Source: Platerodrilus igneus (Eukaryota > Arthropoda > Insecta > Coleoptera > Lycidae). Taken from it: 64,000 nucleotides of DNA. Positions 22,527 to 33,354 of the stretch are shown here, piece after piece (within the stretch, counting starts at the first letter, position 1; each line of letters opens with the position of its first letter). Under the pieces are notes generated by a model. The model made no database searches and was not told the origin of the DNA. It saw only the letters and a list, made by a program, of their open reading frames with translations. The stretch covers positions 3,038,001 through 3,102,000 of the forward strand of contig JARFIW010001458.1 in assembly GCA_036346225.1 (NCBI GenBank), given 5' to 3'. The position numbers and the translations under genes are program-made.

Positions 22527-24926
22527 TTAAAATACCGGTAGCGGTGCTAGTTTGACCAAAGGTCGTTCTAATGTGCCATGTGCAGTTTTGATCTGGGTAA
22601 TACGTACTGCCGGTAGGTCTCCCATAGGAGGAGTTACCAGGACCGGTTTGGTACGAAAACATCTATGACATGATGATAAATAATTTCTGATTGAATTTTT
22701 AATAGAAAGGATCCAGAAATTATGTTGGAGAAGATCCGCTATGGTATTAACACCGGGATGGCAATACCTTTCATGAGTTGACCGAATGATAAGTTCGGTT
22801 AATCGGTGCCGCTGAGGCAATAACGCAGGTAACTTTTCGAAATAGGAAAGCGAAGAATGTGTCAAGCGCCCACCTACTCTTAAGATGTTTAGTGGATCAA
22901 CAAATGCAGAAAGTTTTCGCAAGCTTTTAGGTAACTTACGGTTTGCCTTGATCGAAGCTATTTCCTTTGAAAATGTAACATTTTGTACATGCCGAACGAT
23001 AATCATGAGAGCATTGTGTAATTCAATGTCTGTTAAGGGACCCGTATGACGTTGAGCCATGGGTTTAGAAAATCTATAAATATAAGCCACGATGCCTTGG
23101 ATTTTATATAACGATGAAAAACGACTTAGTAGAATGTCAATGACGTTTGGATCTGTTTGAGCGACAAATGTCAGGATCTTCTTTTCCGTAGTTACCTCAG
23201 CAATTGAGGTTGACAATGTTGGTTGAGGCGGCCACGAGTCACTAGGGTAGTGAAGCCATTCAGGCCCCGCCCACCATAGCGAACATGAAATAACCGCGCT
23301 TGGCATTAATCCCCGAGATGCAGGATCAGCCGGATTATGCGAAGATTTAATATAAAACCATCGGCTAGGTGCAATGATCTCTTGAATGTGGCTAACACGG
23401 TTTGCCACAAAAGTTTTCCAACGAAAAGGTGGAGAACGTATCCAAGTGAGAGCGACCGTAGAATCACTCCACGCTGAAACATCGGAGATGTCAATCAAGC
23501 CTTGATAAGAACGAATGGTAAAAGAAAGTAAATCGGTTAATAAAACGGCGGCACATAATTCCAAACGTGGAATTGAAATGCGCTTAATTGGAGCTACTTT
23601 TGTTTTAGCGGATACAAATTGTACAGTTATTTCTCCAGTAGTTTGATTTATGAACTGAAAATACACTACCGCTGCATACCCTACCTCGCTAGCATCGCAA
23701 AACCCATGCAAATGACAAGTAAAAGGATCCGAAGGGGGTAAACAACGTGGTAACTTTAATGACGATAATAACGGCAACTCTTCTTGATACTGCTGCCATT
23801 GAGACGAAATGTCTGCTGGTGGGATGCCATCCCAATTTAAACCTAACATCCACAGATGCTGGATTAGGCGTTTTGCAAAAAGTGTTAGTGGTGCTAAAAT
23901 TCCTAATGGATCATATATTCTGGCAACTTGCGAAAGTATGTTGCGCTTTGTACATATTGGGTTTAATGGTTTAACCCGAAATGAGAAAATATCTTCTGTA
24001 GGTGACCATTGAAGACCTAATATTTTTACTGATTCGTCAGAATCGAAATCGAGAGAAGTATATTGGCAAAAATCTGACGGAATGCCTTCCAAAATAGAAA
24101 CTGAATTAGAACTCCATTTTCGAAGTTCAAAACCAGCCAAATGTAAAAGTCGGATAAGTTGATCTTTAATTTCGCGGGCCGATTGTATAGAATCTGCACC
24201 CGCGACAAAATCGTCAATATATAGATTTGACCGTATAGCCTCAGCGGCTAACGGAAACCTTTTGCCTTCGTCAATGGCTAATTGCTGAATAGTTTTTAAT
24301 GCTAAATAAGGCGATGACTTAATACCGTAGGTCACTGTATTAAGCTGATATGTCTGGATGGGTTCTTCTGCGGAGAACCGCCAAACAATTAATTGAAACT
24401 TTCGATGTTCTTCGGTAACCAAAATTTGTCGATACATTTGGCGAACATCACAAGTAAAAACGAAACGATGAGTACGAAATTTCAGTAAGATTGACGAAAT
24501 GTCGTTTTGGAGACTAGGTCCAGCCAATTGAGTGTCATTAAGTGACACGTTGTTTTTAGCCTTTGCAGAGGCGTCAAAAACCACACGAATTTTAGAAGTA
24601 TGACCTTCTTCTTTAAACACAGGGTGATGGGGTAAAAAATAATTATCGTTCCCAACGGGCGGAGAATCGAGTAATGCCAGATGACCCGCATCAAGATAGT
24701 CCTGCATGAAATTGTTGTATTGGGCGCGTAGCTCCGGTTGAGCATGCAATTTGCGCTCCAACGAAAATAGTCTTCTTTTAGCCATCTCAAAGCAATTATC
24801 AAAAACGGGCAAAGTATCGTTGAACGGTAACGCAACAATAAAACGACCGCTAGGGTCACGAGAAAATCTGCCTTTTCTTCTTCTGGAGAAGTATAAGGCT
24901 TGGATGGCAGTTCTTCTATCTCCCAA
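22527..24926 (-). CDS. BEL 1 Pol: RT, RNase H, partial integrase (799 aa)
   Basis: A long open frame. RT: FTCDVRQMYRQI near residue 158 (first catalytic Asp), YQLNTVTYGIKSSP near 193, and the YIDD box near 236-239. RNase H: GFCDASEVGYAAVVYF near 408-422, then WSDSTVALTWI and the BEL-typical NPADPASRGL near 530-540. Integrase: GGRLTHSSLSYFEKLPALLP and the HHCC zinc domain (about 718-756). After PPMGDLPAVR the sequence jumps in frame to ITQIKTAHGTLERPLVKLAP, which belongs to the extreme C-terminus; the DDE core is therefore absent. The true N-terminus of RT lies in another frame at 24870-24997. Confidence 0.9.
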   Translation of the reverse strand: MGDRRTAIQALYFSRRRKGRFSRDPSGRFIVALPFNDTLPVFDNCFEMAKRRLFSLERKLHAQPELRAQYNNFMQDYLDAGHLALLDSPPVGNDNYFLPHHPVFKEEGHTSKIRVVFDASAKAKNNVSLNDTQLAGPSLQNDISSILLKFRTHRFVFTCDVRQMYRQILVTEEHRKFQLIVWRFSAEEPIQTYQLNTVTYGIKSSPYLALKTIQQLAIDEGKRFPLAAEAIRSNLYIDDFVAGADSIQSAREIKDQLIRLLHLAGFELRKWSSNSVSILEGIPSDFCQYTSLDFDSDESVKILGLQWSPTEDIFSFRVKPLNPICTKRNILSQVARIYDPLGILAPLTLFAKRLIQHLWMLGLNWDGIPPADISSQWQQYQEELPLLSSLKLPRCLPPSDPFTCHLHGFCDASEVGYAAVVYFQFINQTTGEITVQFVSAKTKVAPIKRISIPRLELCAAVLLTDLLSFTIRSYQGLIDISDVSAWSDSTVALTWIRSPPFRWKTFVANRVSHIQEIIAPSRWFYIKSSHNPADPASRGLMPSAVISCSLWWAGPEWLHYPSDSWPPQPTLSTSIAEVTTEKKILTFVAQTDPNVIDILLSRFSSLYKIQGIVAYIYRFSKPMAQRHTGPLTDIELHNALMIIVRHVQNVTFSKEIASIKANRKLPKSLRKLSAFVDPLNILRVGGRLTHSSLSYFEKLPALLPQRHRLTELIIRSTHERYCHPGVNTIADLLQHNFWILSIKNSIRNYLSSCHRCFRTKPVLVTPPMGDLPAVRITQIKTAHGTLERPLVKLAPLPVF

Positions 24927-25246
24927 AACCGCCTTAGGGTCTGGTCGATAGGATCTTCTACAGAAGTAAAAAATGCTTGGACAGTATCAGACTGCAAGCT
25001 TTTTGTGGGACCAATAATAGTCCAACCAAAAATTGTATTTATGGCGGCAGGCTAAAGAAATTTGCCATGTATCACACCGCCATTGATGATGAACGGATAA
25101 ACATCTGCTCCAAGGAGCATGTCAATAGTTCCTGGAGAGTTCCAGGTCGGGTCTGCAAAGTGCAGGCCGCATAAGTGTTCCCAATTATTAGGAACTTCAA
25201 CGCTAGGTAATTTGCCAGATATTGACGAAAGCACAAAGTTGTGACT
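24870..25246 (-). pseudogene. BEL 1 protease C-terminus and RT N-terminus
   Basis: Continues the protease in a shifted frame: LSSISGKLPSVEVPNNWEHL then GTIDMLLGADVYPFII, the BEL protease end. A stop near 25053 precedes IFGWTIIGPTK, then TLRRFWEIEELPSKPYTSPE, the conserved entry into RT. A second shift near 24870 moves into the 799-residue frame. The three breaks split what should be one polyprotein. Confidence 0.85.
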
Positions 25247-25247
25247 T

Positions 25248-26849
25248 CTAGAGATTTTCAGAGTCTAACATAGAGCGAATGGTGCAGCTGACGGCACCCC
25301 TATTGACTGCTGAAGTTGTCTGCCCAAGTCCATAAATCGGAACTTGAGAACGTATGCGTGGAAGCCAAAGTTTGCTCACGCAATCGTCTCGAATAAAGCT
25401 AGCTTGAGAGCCAGGGTCTAAGAGTACCCTGATCTGTTTGTATCTACCAGACCGGTCTTGAACTTCCACAACAGCAGTGGAGAGTAAGACAGTAACCCCA
25501 AGATTTGAATTCGTCTGTGAAGACAAAACATTTGCCGGAATAGGAGAGGCTGACTGCGTCCTATTGGCATTTTTATGCATAGGTGTAGCGGTCGGTTCAG
25601 CTGAACGGCTAGAAGCAGGTTGCGATTCAAAATGTAGCAAGGTATGATGCGGCTTGGCGCAAGTTCGACAGGAATTATAAGATTTGCATTGCATGGACGC
25701 ATGGTCTGTTCGTAAGCAATTTAAATAAAGGCGTAAGCGTTTGACAATGTCGAAACGTTCTGTCGGAGTTTTCTTTAGAAACGATTGACATCTGTAAATT
25801 AAGTGATTGCCTTTGCAGGAAGGACAATGGTGCGAAAATGAATTATTTGAGTCACTGGAGCTACTTGGTGTGTCCAGTGAAACTACGTTAGAAGAAACCT
25901 TTGGTTTAAATTGAAACGCTGAGGATTTCTTAGGCACTGATGTGTGAGATGTATGGACAGTCGTCGAATAAGAAACAGGTGCGGTTGAAGAAAAGGTTTC
26001 CAACGCTGCACATTGTTGAGTTAAAAAATATCTCAAATCCTCGAAATTGGGTATTTGCTTCGGATCCGATTGGAGTTCAAAGCGTTTTCTAGTGAACGGA
26101 TCGAGTTTTTCTAAAAGACAATCGACCAGAATAAAGTTCCAATGTTCAGTGGGAAACTTTAAGTTAGTTAGAACAGCAAGGTTCTCCGAAAAACAATCAA
26201 TAAGTGCCCTAAGTTTCTTAGGGTCTTCTGATTTTAAAGGTGGAAAGTCTTTCATTGCTTTCCAATGCAAAGTTGCCAATAAACGCGGATTGCTAAATCT
26301 CTCACGCAAGGCGTTATATGAGATAATAAAGTTATCCCCCGAAATGGGTACAGATTTAACGATTTTTAAAGACTCCCCGGTACAAGAATTGATAAGGTAA
26401 TTTAATTTTTCGATATTGGACAGCGACTCGTTATTATAGACCAGACTGTCAAATAAATCGATAAAAGACGCGAACTCCGTTACCTCATTATTAAAGGGTG
26501 TGAGCTTTAACGGTACCAATTTTGATCCCGAGCTGCTTGGAGCATTTTCCGTGATTTGTGCCCGCGTTTCTTGCAACGTTTCGAAATGCAGCAGTATGCA
26601 ATAATAAGCGGAATCTACTTCCTTCCGTAAGGCGTTGTAATTTAATGATTCTACCTCATCACAGGACGCCAAGACAGCAACTAAAATTGTATTGAAATTT
26701 GTATAAAGGTCATGTATTCCCCTTGTTTGAATAAGAAACAATGCCTTTAAAGTTGGGTCACTTTGTATAGTTTTACAAAGCTCAAACATTTCTATAATAC
26801 GTGTTTTCAGTAATTCTAATTCTACCACATGTGCCTTCTTTGGAGCCAT
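25248..26849 (-). CDS. BEL 1 Gag-protease (533 aa)
   Basis: Starts MAPKKAHVVELELLKTRI. Residues about 110-290 form the BEL Gag capsid-like region (TPFNNEVTEFASFIDLFDSL, then INSCTGESLKIVKSVPISGD). Three Cys-rich knuckles follow (CPSCKGNHLIYRC near 342, CLRTDHASMQC near 378, CRTCAKPHHTLLH near 394). The protease begins near 450; its active site reads LLDPGSQASFI (Asp-478), where relatives have Asp-Ser-Gly, so the Ser is replaced by Pro. The frame ends within the protease by a frameshift. Encodes the particle protein and its processing enzyme; the active-site change probably inactivates the latter. Confidence 0.9.
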   Translation of the reverse strand: MAPKKAHVVELELLKTRIIEMFELCKTIQSDPTLKALFLIQTRGIHDLYTNFNTILVAVLASCDEVESLNYNALRKEVDSAYYCILLHFETLQETRAQITENAPSSSGSKLVPLKLTPFNNEVTEFASFIDLFDSLVYNNESLSNIEKLNYLINSCTGESLKIVKSVPISGDNFIISYNALRERFSNPRLLATLHWKAMKDFPPLKSEDPKKLRALIDCFSENLAVLTNLKFPTEHWNFILVDCLLEKLDPFTRKRFELQSDPKQIPNFEDLRYFLTQQCAALETFSSTAPVSYSTTVHTSHTSVPKKSSAFQFKPKVSSNVVSLDTPSSSSDSNNSFSHHCPSCKGNHLIYRCQSFLKKTPTERFDIVKRLRLYLNCLRTDHASMQCKSYNSCRTCAKPHHTLLHFESQPASSRSAEPTATPMHKNANRTQSASPIPANVLSSQTNSNLGVTVLLSTAVVEVQDRSGRYKQIRVLLDPGSQASFIRDDCVSKLWLPRIRSQVPIYGLGQTTSAVNRGAVSCTIRSMLDSENL

Positions 26850-27551
26850 AGTGACTGTTATTTGAAAGATCTACAATAAACTGTTGTAAAACGGTAAAGC
26901 TAAATGTGCACTGAGAAATATTAAAATATTATGATTTGTTCAAAGCACGAAAAGGTAAGACAGCGTATAAACCAATAAATCACGTTTTATGACTAACGGT
27001 TCGTCAAACAAAGTGTTTAGATAAGATGTACCGCTTAACAACCCGAGCGGTTACGGTCGGCCTTTACTTCAAAGCTCACAGAAACGTGGTTTTAACGTAT
27101 TTGCCGAAAGATGCAGCTTAACGTGTTTGCAAGAAGAATGCAGCTTTTACATTATATTACCCTTTGCAGATGTTCAAAATTTTACCGTAAACCGACTGAA
27201 AAGGTTGCATGTGATAGAAAACGTACAATAGCTTTTAAATACAAAGCAAACCCTTTCCTTTCTTATTTAAGAAGTATAAAGCGATTTATAGTTTTCAGGT
27301 TGCTTTGTGTTTTGTGCCGCTAAAATAAATTTAAACTGAAAACTAACACATTTGACACTAAAGTATTTGTTTTTAATTTAACGAAAGTATGTAGCTAATA
27401 TTGTACATATTCTAACCCGCTAAATATGGAGTTTGAACACAAATTTAAAAACTAAAATAATTACTTAAAGCTCGCTGGTGTGCAAAATGATATTTAATTT
27501 AGGACATGCGTATACATAGGACTGATGAATCCGGATCGACTATAGGACCAA
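26850..27551 (-). other. BEL 1 leader with primer-binding-site-like start
   Basis: Between the 5' LTR (element orientation) and gag. On the minus strand the first bases after the LTR read TTGGTCCTATAGTCGATCC; the TGGTCC start could pair with a tRNA ending GGACCA. The remainder shows no gene. Confidence 0.55.
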
Positions 27552-27984
27552 TGATTTATTGGGGATTAAGGAGGTGATATAAATTGATAAAGATATGCTA
27601 TTATAGGGAACGACCAATTGCTTTTGTAGCAATAACGATAATGGTAGAGCGGTTATGTAATAACTAAAAACAACTACAAACTAATTAAGGAAGGGTATAA
27701 ATACCTTAAGTCCTGTGCCGCTGTGGGAAATGAACCGTTCACGCACAAAGCTTTCGACGGAGAACCAGTAACACGCACGAATCGGTGTCGGTCTCGCTTT
27801 CAAAAGCTCTAATACGACCGTCCTTTGCAAGGGTTCTGATGCGACTTGCTTCTGTAAAGGCTCGAGTACGACTGTCTTCACGCACTCACTGCCGGTATAT
27901 AAAATGTTTCACTCAAACTGTAGGATGCACACACAAAGTATTTATTGTCACAAATTCCAATAAATGTTCGATGATGACGTAACA
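27552..27984 (-). repeat. 5' LTR of BEL 1
   Basis: 433 bp partner of 21852-22284; followed on the plus strand by the second CCTAC copy at 27985-27989. Confidence 0.95.
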
Positions 27985-28686
27985 CCTACAATACTTTACA
28001 TTTTATGGCACACCTAAATCAATAACTTTAAACAGTGGAGGCAAATTCAGAAACAAAACAATACAAAATACCCTTGAACTTCACAAAGTAAAATTCATTT
28101 TATAACCCAAAATCACACAGAGTCAAATGGACAAATTGAAAGATTACACCTAACATTATTACAACAAACCAGACTATTAAGGCTAACCTATAAGAAATAT
28201 CATATCACTAATTTAATGTCATACGCATTAATTGCCTACAACAACATGATCCATTCATCAACTAATTTTACACTCCTCGAACTAGCACTAGCACACTCAG
28301 ATTCCCGCAACCCTTACGATATACATTATACCAAAGAAGTATACCAACAGTATGCAAAAGATCACAAAGAAAAATTGAAAATAACTTATGATACTGTAAA
28401 AAATAAATTAGATAACGATAAAGAACGTATTACAACAACTCGTAATAAGAACGCCGATATAAATAAATTTTCAGTAGGACAAACAGTGTACGAAAGAAAC
28501 TTTAAAGGTAAAAGACACAAAACGGACCCCAAAAGTTTAGGTCTGTTTAAAATCAAAAATATCTCAGATAATAATGTAGCCGTAGTAGATAACAAAAGAA
28601 GTGTAAATTATATTCACTTAAAGAATTTAAGACACCCTGTAATTTCAGATGGACAGCCATCATCCTTGCCGTCAACCTCCACCTAG
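27985..28686 (+). pseudogene. Errantivirus A integrase C-terminal half
   Basis: Resumes the integrase with YFTFYGTPKSIT and then degenerate text around the second and third catalytic acids (the expected DNG reads NSG, SGGKFRN). From 28216 an open 156-residue frame contains MSYALIAYNNMIHSSTNFT, TLLELALAHSDSRNP and the basic C-terminal part (VGQTVYERNFKGKRHKTDPK, then LGLFKIKNISDNNVAVVD), a typical integrase end. The last codons overlap the env region. Non-functional because of the splitting insertion and upstream damage. Confidence 0.85.
28638..28648 (+). promoter_or_regulatory. Candidate env splice acceptor, copy A
   Basis: CTGTAATTTCAG ends at 28648. The env frame is open directly downstream and begins with a hydrophobic WTAIILAVNLHLG stretch like a signal peptide but has no ATG there. 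Errantiviral env is made from a spliced RNA with an upstream start, so an acceptor is expected exactly here. Copy B has TTTCCG at the same site. Confidence 0.55.
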
Positions 28687-30221
28687 GTAGAACGGGCGAC
28701 AATAACATAATAGTGGAAGACATTAAAAGCAACTCCGGTATACTACCAGTTAAATTGGGAAGTATGCAAAATACAATAGATTACTGGACATTCGCACAGA
28801 AGTTTGATTTAACTGAACTAAAGCAAGAATTTTGTATAATTAGGGATAATTACTACAGACTGAAAAAACCAACCGACACAGTCAAATTTGGAAAAGGATA
28901 CGCAATACAAATGCTCAATTACAAAAACATAATTGAGAACATCTCAAAGAAGACAAACGATAAATTCATCCGATTAATACCAACAGACCAAGTCGCAAGA
29001 CAGAAAAGAGGATTTATTAACGAACTAGGTAATATTATAGAAGCGATCACAGGTAACATGCAAACAACAATGCTAGGAATGCAAGACTTAATAAGATTCA
29101 ATACGATATTCAGTCAAATGATATCAACTATTACCATAATTCAACAAATTTTAGCCACGTTAGAGAACGCTGTAACATTTGTTAAATTAAACACACTTTA
29201 TGCTAGTATAATAGAACCAACTTATTTATTAAATAACTTATTAAAGATTAGATCACTCATAATTAACAGTAAACTACCCTTTGAAGTAACGGAAACTAAC
29301 ATACTGTTATTTGAAAAAATAGCCATACTAAAAGGTTATGTAAAGAATAATGAAATTACATTTTTAATAGAAATCCCCATAGTAGAAATTAATCCTTATA
29401 ATTATTATCATTTATTTGCTTTCCCCATGAAAGTTGCCAGCCAGTATCAAGTAATTATTCCTAAAACCAAGTTCCTTTTTTTAAATGAACTTAGGTATGG
29501 CTTCACGAATGAAAAATGCAAAAAAGTGGCACCCAGCCAATATTTATGTCAATCATTGACGACGACAGCTATTTAAACGGATAGCCTTTGTAAAGTACAA
29601 CTATTAAGATTTTCTAATCAGTACGAGAATTTCGAGTCAAAACTAGTACAAATTAGCAATATGAAAATCCAAAAAGTTGCAGACAACAAATGGATTGCTG
29701 TATTTCCACAAGAAGTAATAGCAACCGCCCATTGCAACCAAAACAAAAACAGCCCAGCTTTAATTGGAAGCAAGGTACTCACAATAAAAGAAGGTTGTTA
29801 TTTAAAAGTGAAAAACGAAATTATTCGAGTGTACCAAAACCCAGCAATAACGAAGAAATTTGCAAATCTACCCGAACTACAGTTCAGAATTACACATACC
29901 GAAGAAGACAAAATCATCACCAAACCAATGCAACTAGAACATCTAGACCAAGACGACTTCAACCAAGCCGTAAAGTTAATGGACAGTAATAAAGAACATT
30001 TGAACGAAGTGAAAGTGCCAAAGCTGCACTACGATAATATCAGTGTTTGGACAATTTTATTGATCATTGTTATAATTGTATTAACTATGTGTTTATTGTA
30101 CAAAATGTATCTTAAGTATAGGAACAAGGAAACGAATTTTACACATAAAAACCAAGAAACCAATGTAAACGAAGGAATATTAAATATACCATTTTCATCT
30201 ACGTCGGGAGGAGTTACATAA
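28649..30221 (+). pseudogene. Errantivirus A env (F-type envelope), one stop and one deletion
   Basis: One frame runs from the signal-like stretch near 28650 to 30221, broken only by TAA at 29574. A dibasic RQKR furin-type cleavage site (about 28998-29009) is followed by a Gly/Phe-rich fusion-peptide-like start, the layout of baculovirus F-like envelopes of errantiviruses. Relative to copy B, roughly 60-70 residues after the fusion region are missing in frame. The C-terminal part has a membrane anchor (VWTILLIIVIIVLTMCLLY, about 30045-30100) and a short cytoplasmic tail. Would mediate membrane fusion in an intact relative; not intact here. Confidence 0.85.
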
Positions 30222-30226
30222 CCCCG

Positions 30227-30230
<4 letters not shown>

Positions 30231-30264
<34 letters not shown>
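30231..30264. repeat. (TA)n tract inside LTR A
   Basis: TA repeats located just after the LTR start; the solo LTR has a TA run at the same relative place, copy B and D do not have it expanded. Confidence 0.9.
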
Positions 30265-30268
<4 letters not shown>

Positions 30269-30546
30269 AATTAAATAGAAATCATTGAAACTTAAGTTAG
30301 ATGCAACAATGTATAATTGAAGGACATATTACAAAAGGTTACTGGAAGTTCATACACCAGACATGAGAACGCATGTGAATACATTGTATTCCAGACGTAA
30401 TCTGACTCTGCAGGTGCAAGTCACAATAGACTGTAAAAAACTTATTGTTAGAATTAAGATTGTTACTTTGTATTGTATAAATGAATAAAGAAAATAGCAG
30501 ACATGAGCTCTGCAATTCTCACAAGCAATGTAAAGGACAGGGACAG

Positions 30547-30580
30547 CATAAATACCCCGAGGAGCCCAAGATGGTCAGTT
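30547..30580 (+). promoter_or_regulatory. LTR core promoter: TATA-like box plus initiator
   Basis: CATAAATACC at 30547 lies about 28 nt before TCAGTT at 30575, matching the insect retrotransposon initiator. The same pair is seen in LTR B (TATAAA 46441, CAGTCAG near 46468), the solo LTR (CATAAAAACC 34621, CAGTCAGTC near 34648) and LTR D. Confidence 0.55.
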
Positions 30581-30828
30581 AAGTCTCAAGCTTTACAACT
30601 TTTACATTGTTCGTTGTTCAAGCTACTCAAAATTAGTTTAATTAAATTTAATTATTGAAAGTAATAGAAAAGTAATTTTTGAATGTTAAAAGCGTTAATG
30701 AACATAACGTAGTCGCTTGTTAATTTCCACTTGTAATTTCTGTTCTAAATAAATTTGTTGGAAGAGTTTTTGAAAGAAGCTTTTTAAAAAGTCATTCCAA
30801 GAGGCCAAAGATCTAACTAGCGCCCGAG

Positions 30829-32520
30829 GATAACGTATCCACTTGCGTAAAAGTGAAGAATCGCTACTATTTGGTTTGAAATACAATGCAACTGTTTCAG
30901 TAATGGTGAGTGTTGTAACATATTATTTACTTCCCTACTACCATCACAATAGATGCCCTGAATTTATTTGAAATGCATCTCTATTGCTATCAATATATTT
31001 AAAGATCCTAAAATACCTATATGAAGCAATCCTCTTTTCTAAAAGCGCATATAAAAAGCACATATAAAAACCGAGACTCGAACTAAAGTTTACTTTCGCT
31101 AGTTTTACCAATATGCCTAAAGAGCACTAAATTCTTAAAAATATGAAGCTGTCAAGTGTCCATGTTGCAAAATATCTGTCTAATACTTTCCAGACCAATA
31201 TTTACAAATCAAAAGTTTATCTGGAGTTCTTCCGATATTCTGTCCTTAATATTTCTTTTAGAAAGTTGGGAATATTTTTAGGTCCTCTGGACTTTCCCTG
31301 TTTGTCAACTATTTCATGTAGCGTGTATGATTCCTTAAGTTTGGACTAAATCGAAAAACTATTAAGAAAAACTCTACTCTGTATTAAATATATTTTCTTT
31401 TTAACTTTAGAGCTAAATCAAACGTTAATACTGCAAGTAACAATCTTTTTTACTCAATATTATAAACCAATTAACTGGCAGGAAACTTTTACTTGGTATT
31501 GTAGGTACTTATGGTATCGAACATGTATTTTATGCTAGTCTGTCATAATAAACACTTTCACGTCAATTAAGACAAAGAAGTCGACATAAAAACTGTGTTC
31601 ATTTTGTTTAATAGGCACATATGTTTCCAAGCACGCTACTATGCTTTGCTGAAGCCATGGGATATTTTTGTAAAACTTAAGAAATTCGTAGCATGTAACA
31701 TTCAATGGCACTGATTATACCGTTTATCAGTAAAGCCCTTCTATAAAACTTAAATATTTTTCTGCAAGCAGAATCTATCCCAACATATCGTTTTAATATC
31801 GAATAATTAACAAATAGCAGGTTACTGAAAATGCTTTAGATAACCCGTTTTCAACCATTAGCCGCGTAAGAGAAATACCCATTCCTTAACTACCATTGAT
31901 TTTAACATGGTGTTATTCATGTACGTCTTTATAGTCATAAGTTGAGAAAGTTGGTAACTTTCAGTTACAAGTTTCGCAAGAAATATCCTTAACTATTTAA
32001 ATTAATTGTTGAATGTTTATATTCTCCGATGAACATAATTAAGAAAGGAAGGATGACGGTTTACTTTATTCCATTCCTTCCACTTTAAATGAAATTTTCC
32101 ATAGTAATTAGTGTTTGCTTGTTTTAATTTCTAAACGCGGGATAGGTTGCTAGTAGGAACTTATAAATGCTAGCTTTTGGAAGGTGTGAAATACTCAAAT
32201 GGACCTTGATTACCCTTGTGTTCTTTGCTGTAACCAACTTTAAATTTTAATCTACCAACACTCCAAAGAAGTTCATGTAGTTGAAAACTAGATACAAATT
32301 ACGTAAACCTTGCTTGCGTAGTCTAAAATTACTCAAGAATCTGAGTAAACTCTCAGGGTATATTTGTAGGTAGTCGTCGTAGGTTAACCATGTTTAATCT
32401 ATAACCTTTAGTTGCAATAAATTGTGACCAACTTTGAACGAAAGCCTCAAAGAATATAATGGAAACAATGAAATTTAACCACGATTCAAGGGACTTGTTC
32501 CCGAAAATTTAGTTGTCGTA
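30829..32520. other. No recognisable gene
   Basis: AT-rich; open frames are short and without motifs. A minus-strand stretch at 30830-30890 (SSDSSLLRKWIRYP) faintly recalls a BEL RNase H motif but is too short to call. Confidence 0.5.
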
Positions 32521-32529
32521 CTGACTAGG

Positions 32530-32701
32530 GACGGTTCCATCATGGCGTAGTTGGTATACGCGTGACAAGTATGCCCAAGGTCTCGAGTTCGAATTCTGAC
32601 ACGGTACGTTTGAAAACTGTTACGACAATTTTCTACGCCCTCGTTCGGATGAGAGGTAAAATATAGAGCCCGTGTATGTGTTTGCGCACGTGCGTGTGTG
32701 C

Positions 32702-32752
<51 letters not shown>

Positions 32753-32905
32753 GTCATGCACGTTAAAGATTCCTACCTTGTTTGGAATTACAGGGTTTGG
32801 CAAAATTTAAAATTTCCAGGAAAGAAGGCTTGCTTCCAGGCCAATATAGTATCCTCAGGTGGAGCATTAGAAAAACAAATTCAGTGTCGTTCTGACCTTT
32901 AGAAA
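32530..32905 (+). mobile_element. Full-length tRNA-derived SINE
   Basis: Head: ATGGCGTAGTTGGTATACGC fits a Pol III A box and GAGTTCGAATTCTG a B box about 40 nt later. Body: CCTCGTTCGGATGAGAGGTA, CCCGTGTATG, a (TG)n tract, GCACGTTAAAGATTCCTACC, and TCAGGTGGAGCATTAG. The same body occurs at 11940-12480 and 58693-59010. The GTTAAAGATTCC and GGTGGAGC words recall the conserved central domain of the MetaSINE group, which is an inference from memory and not tested. Confidence 0.85.
32700..32751 (+). repeat. (TG)n microsatellite within the SINE
   Basis: GTGTGCGTGTG followed by an uninterrupted TG run, expanded at the place where the copy at 58693-59010 has only GTGTGTGGGTGTTG. Confidence 0.9.
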
Positions 32906-33354
32906 GTAGTAGGCAACTCTTTAAAAACAAATAGGTTTGTTATAAACCATTTTTCTTAATTTCATATGTGTTAACTCTGTAATATAATTATAAGTTATTT
33001 GCCTGATACTATTATTTGCAACTGAATAATGCAGCGTACATTAACCATAGTTTGAAGATAGGATAGTTAAAGCCCAACAATAGAGTTTATTTTCGTCTAA
33101 ACCATCACTCGTACAGAAAACAATACCAAGCAAGTAAATCTCTATATTAAATTGAATTAACAAATGCAACTGATCAAGATAAATTTTTAAATTAGAAGTA
33201 ATATTATCTAAACCGTGGGGTTTGGTTGCTGCAATCGTTTTGATATTGTAATGACACTATTGATTTAGAACGAATTGTTATTGATAATATACGTATTGTA
33301 GATCTTAAAGGGAAATTTACGCACGCCATTCTTTCAAATTATTGTGTATAATAT

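Larger units (their letters stand above)
21852..27984 (-). mobile_element. BEL/Pao LTR retrotransposon 1, integrase core deleted
   Basis: A complete 6133 bp insertion with 433 bp LTRs, 5 bp duplication, gag-protease and pol on the minus strand. The LTRs differ at about eight positions by eye, so it is younger than its host element but not brand new. Coding damage is light: a frameshift near 25250, a stop near 25053, a frameshift near 24870, plus an internal in-frame deletion removing the integrase catalytic core. It cannot integrate without help. Confidence 0.93.
18750..30828 (+). mobile_element. Errantivirus-like endogenous retroelement, copy A
   Basis: Plus-strand element with leader, gag remnant, RT, RNase H, integrase, env and a 3' LTR. 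It is split inside the integrase by the BEL element at 21852-27984; without it the element would be about 6 kb. Compared with copy B it lacks most of gag and the protease: the reading jumps from the FGMKCQDV gag segment near 19385 to the pre-RT region near 19430. No 5' LTR is present. Several nonsense and frameshift changes make it defective. Confidence 0.85.
30212..30828 (+). repeat. Errantivirus A 3' LTR
   Basis: Begins AGTTACATAACCCC right after the purine tract TCGGGAGG and ends CTAACT, the inverted AGTTA...TAACT termini also seen in the solo LTR at 34260-34861. Contains an internal (TA)n run (30231-30264). Core promoter elements near 30548 and 30575. Confidence 0.8.

Noticed and set aside
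30829..30850. AGCGCCCGAGGATAACG after LTR A as a primer-binding site, implying a tandem element
   Set aside because: No leader or gag follows; the other LTR copies are followed by different sequence.
32672..32902. 76-residue Val/Cys-rich frame
   Set aside because: A reading of the (TG)n tract inside a SINE.
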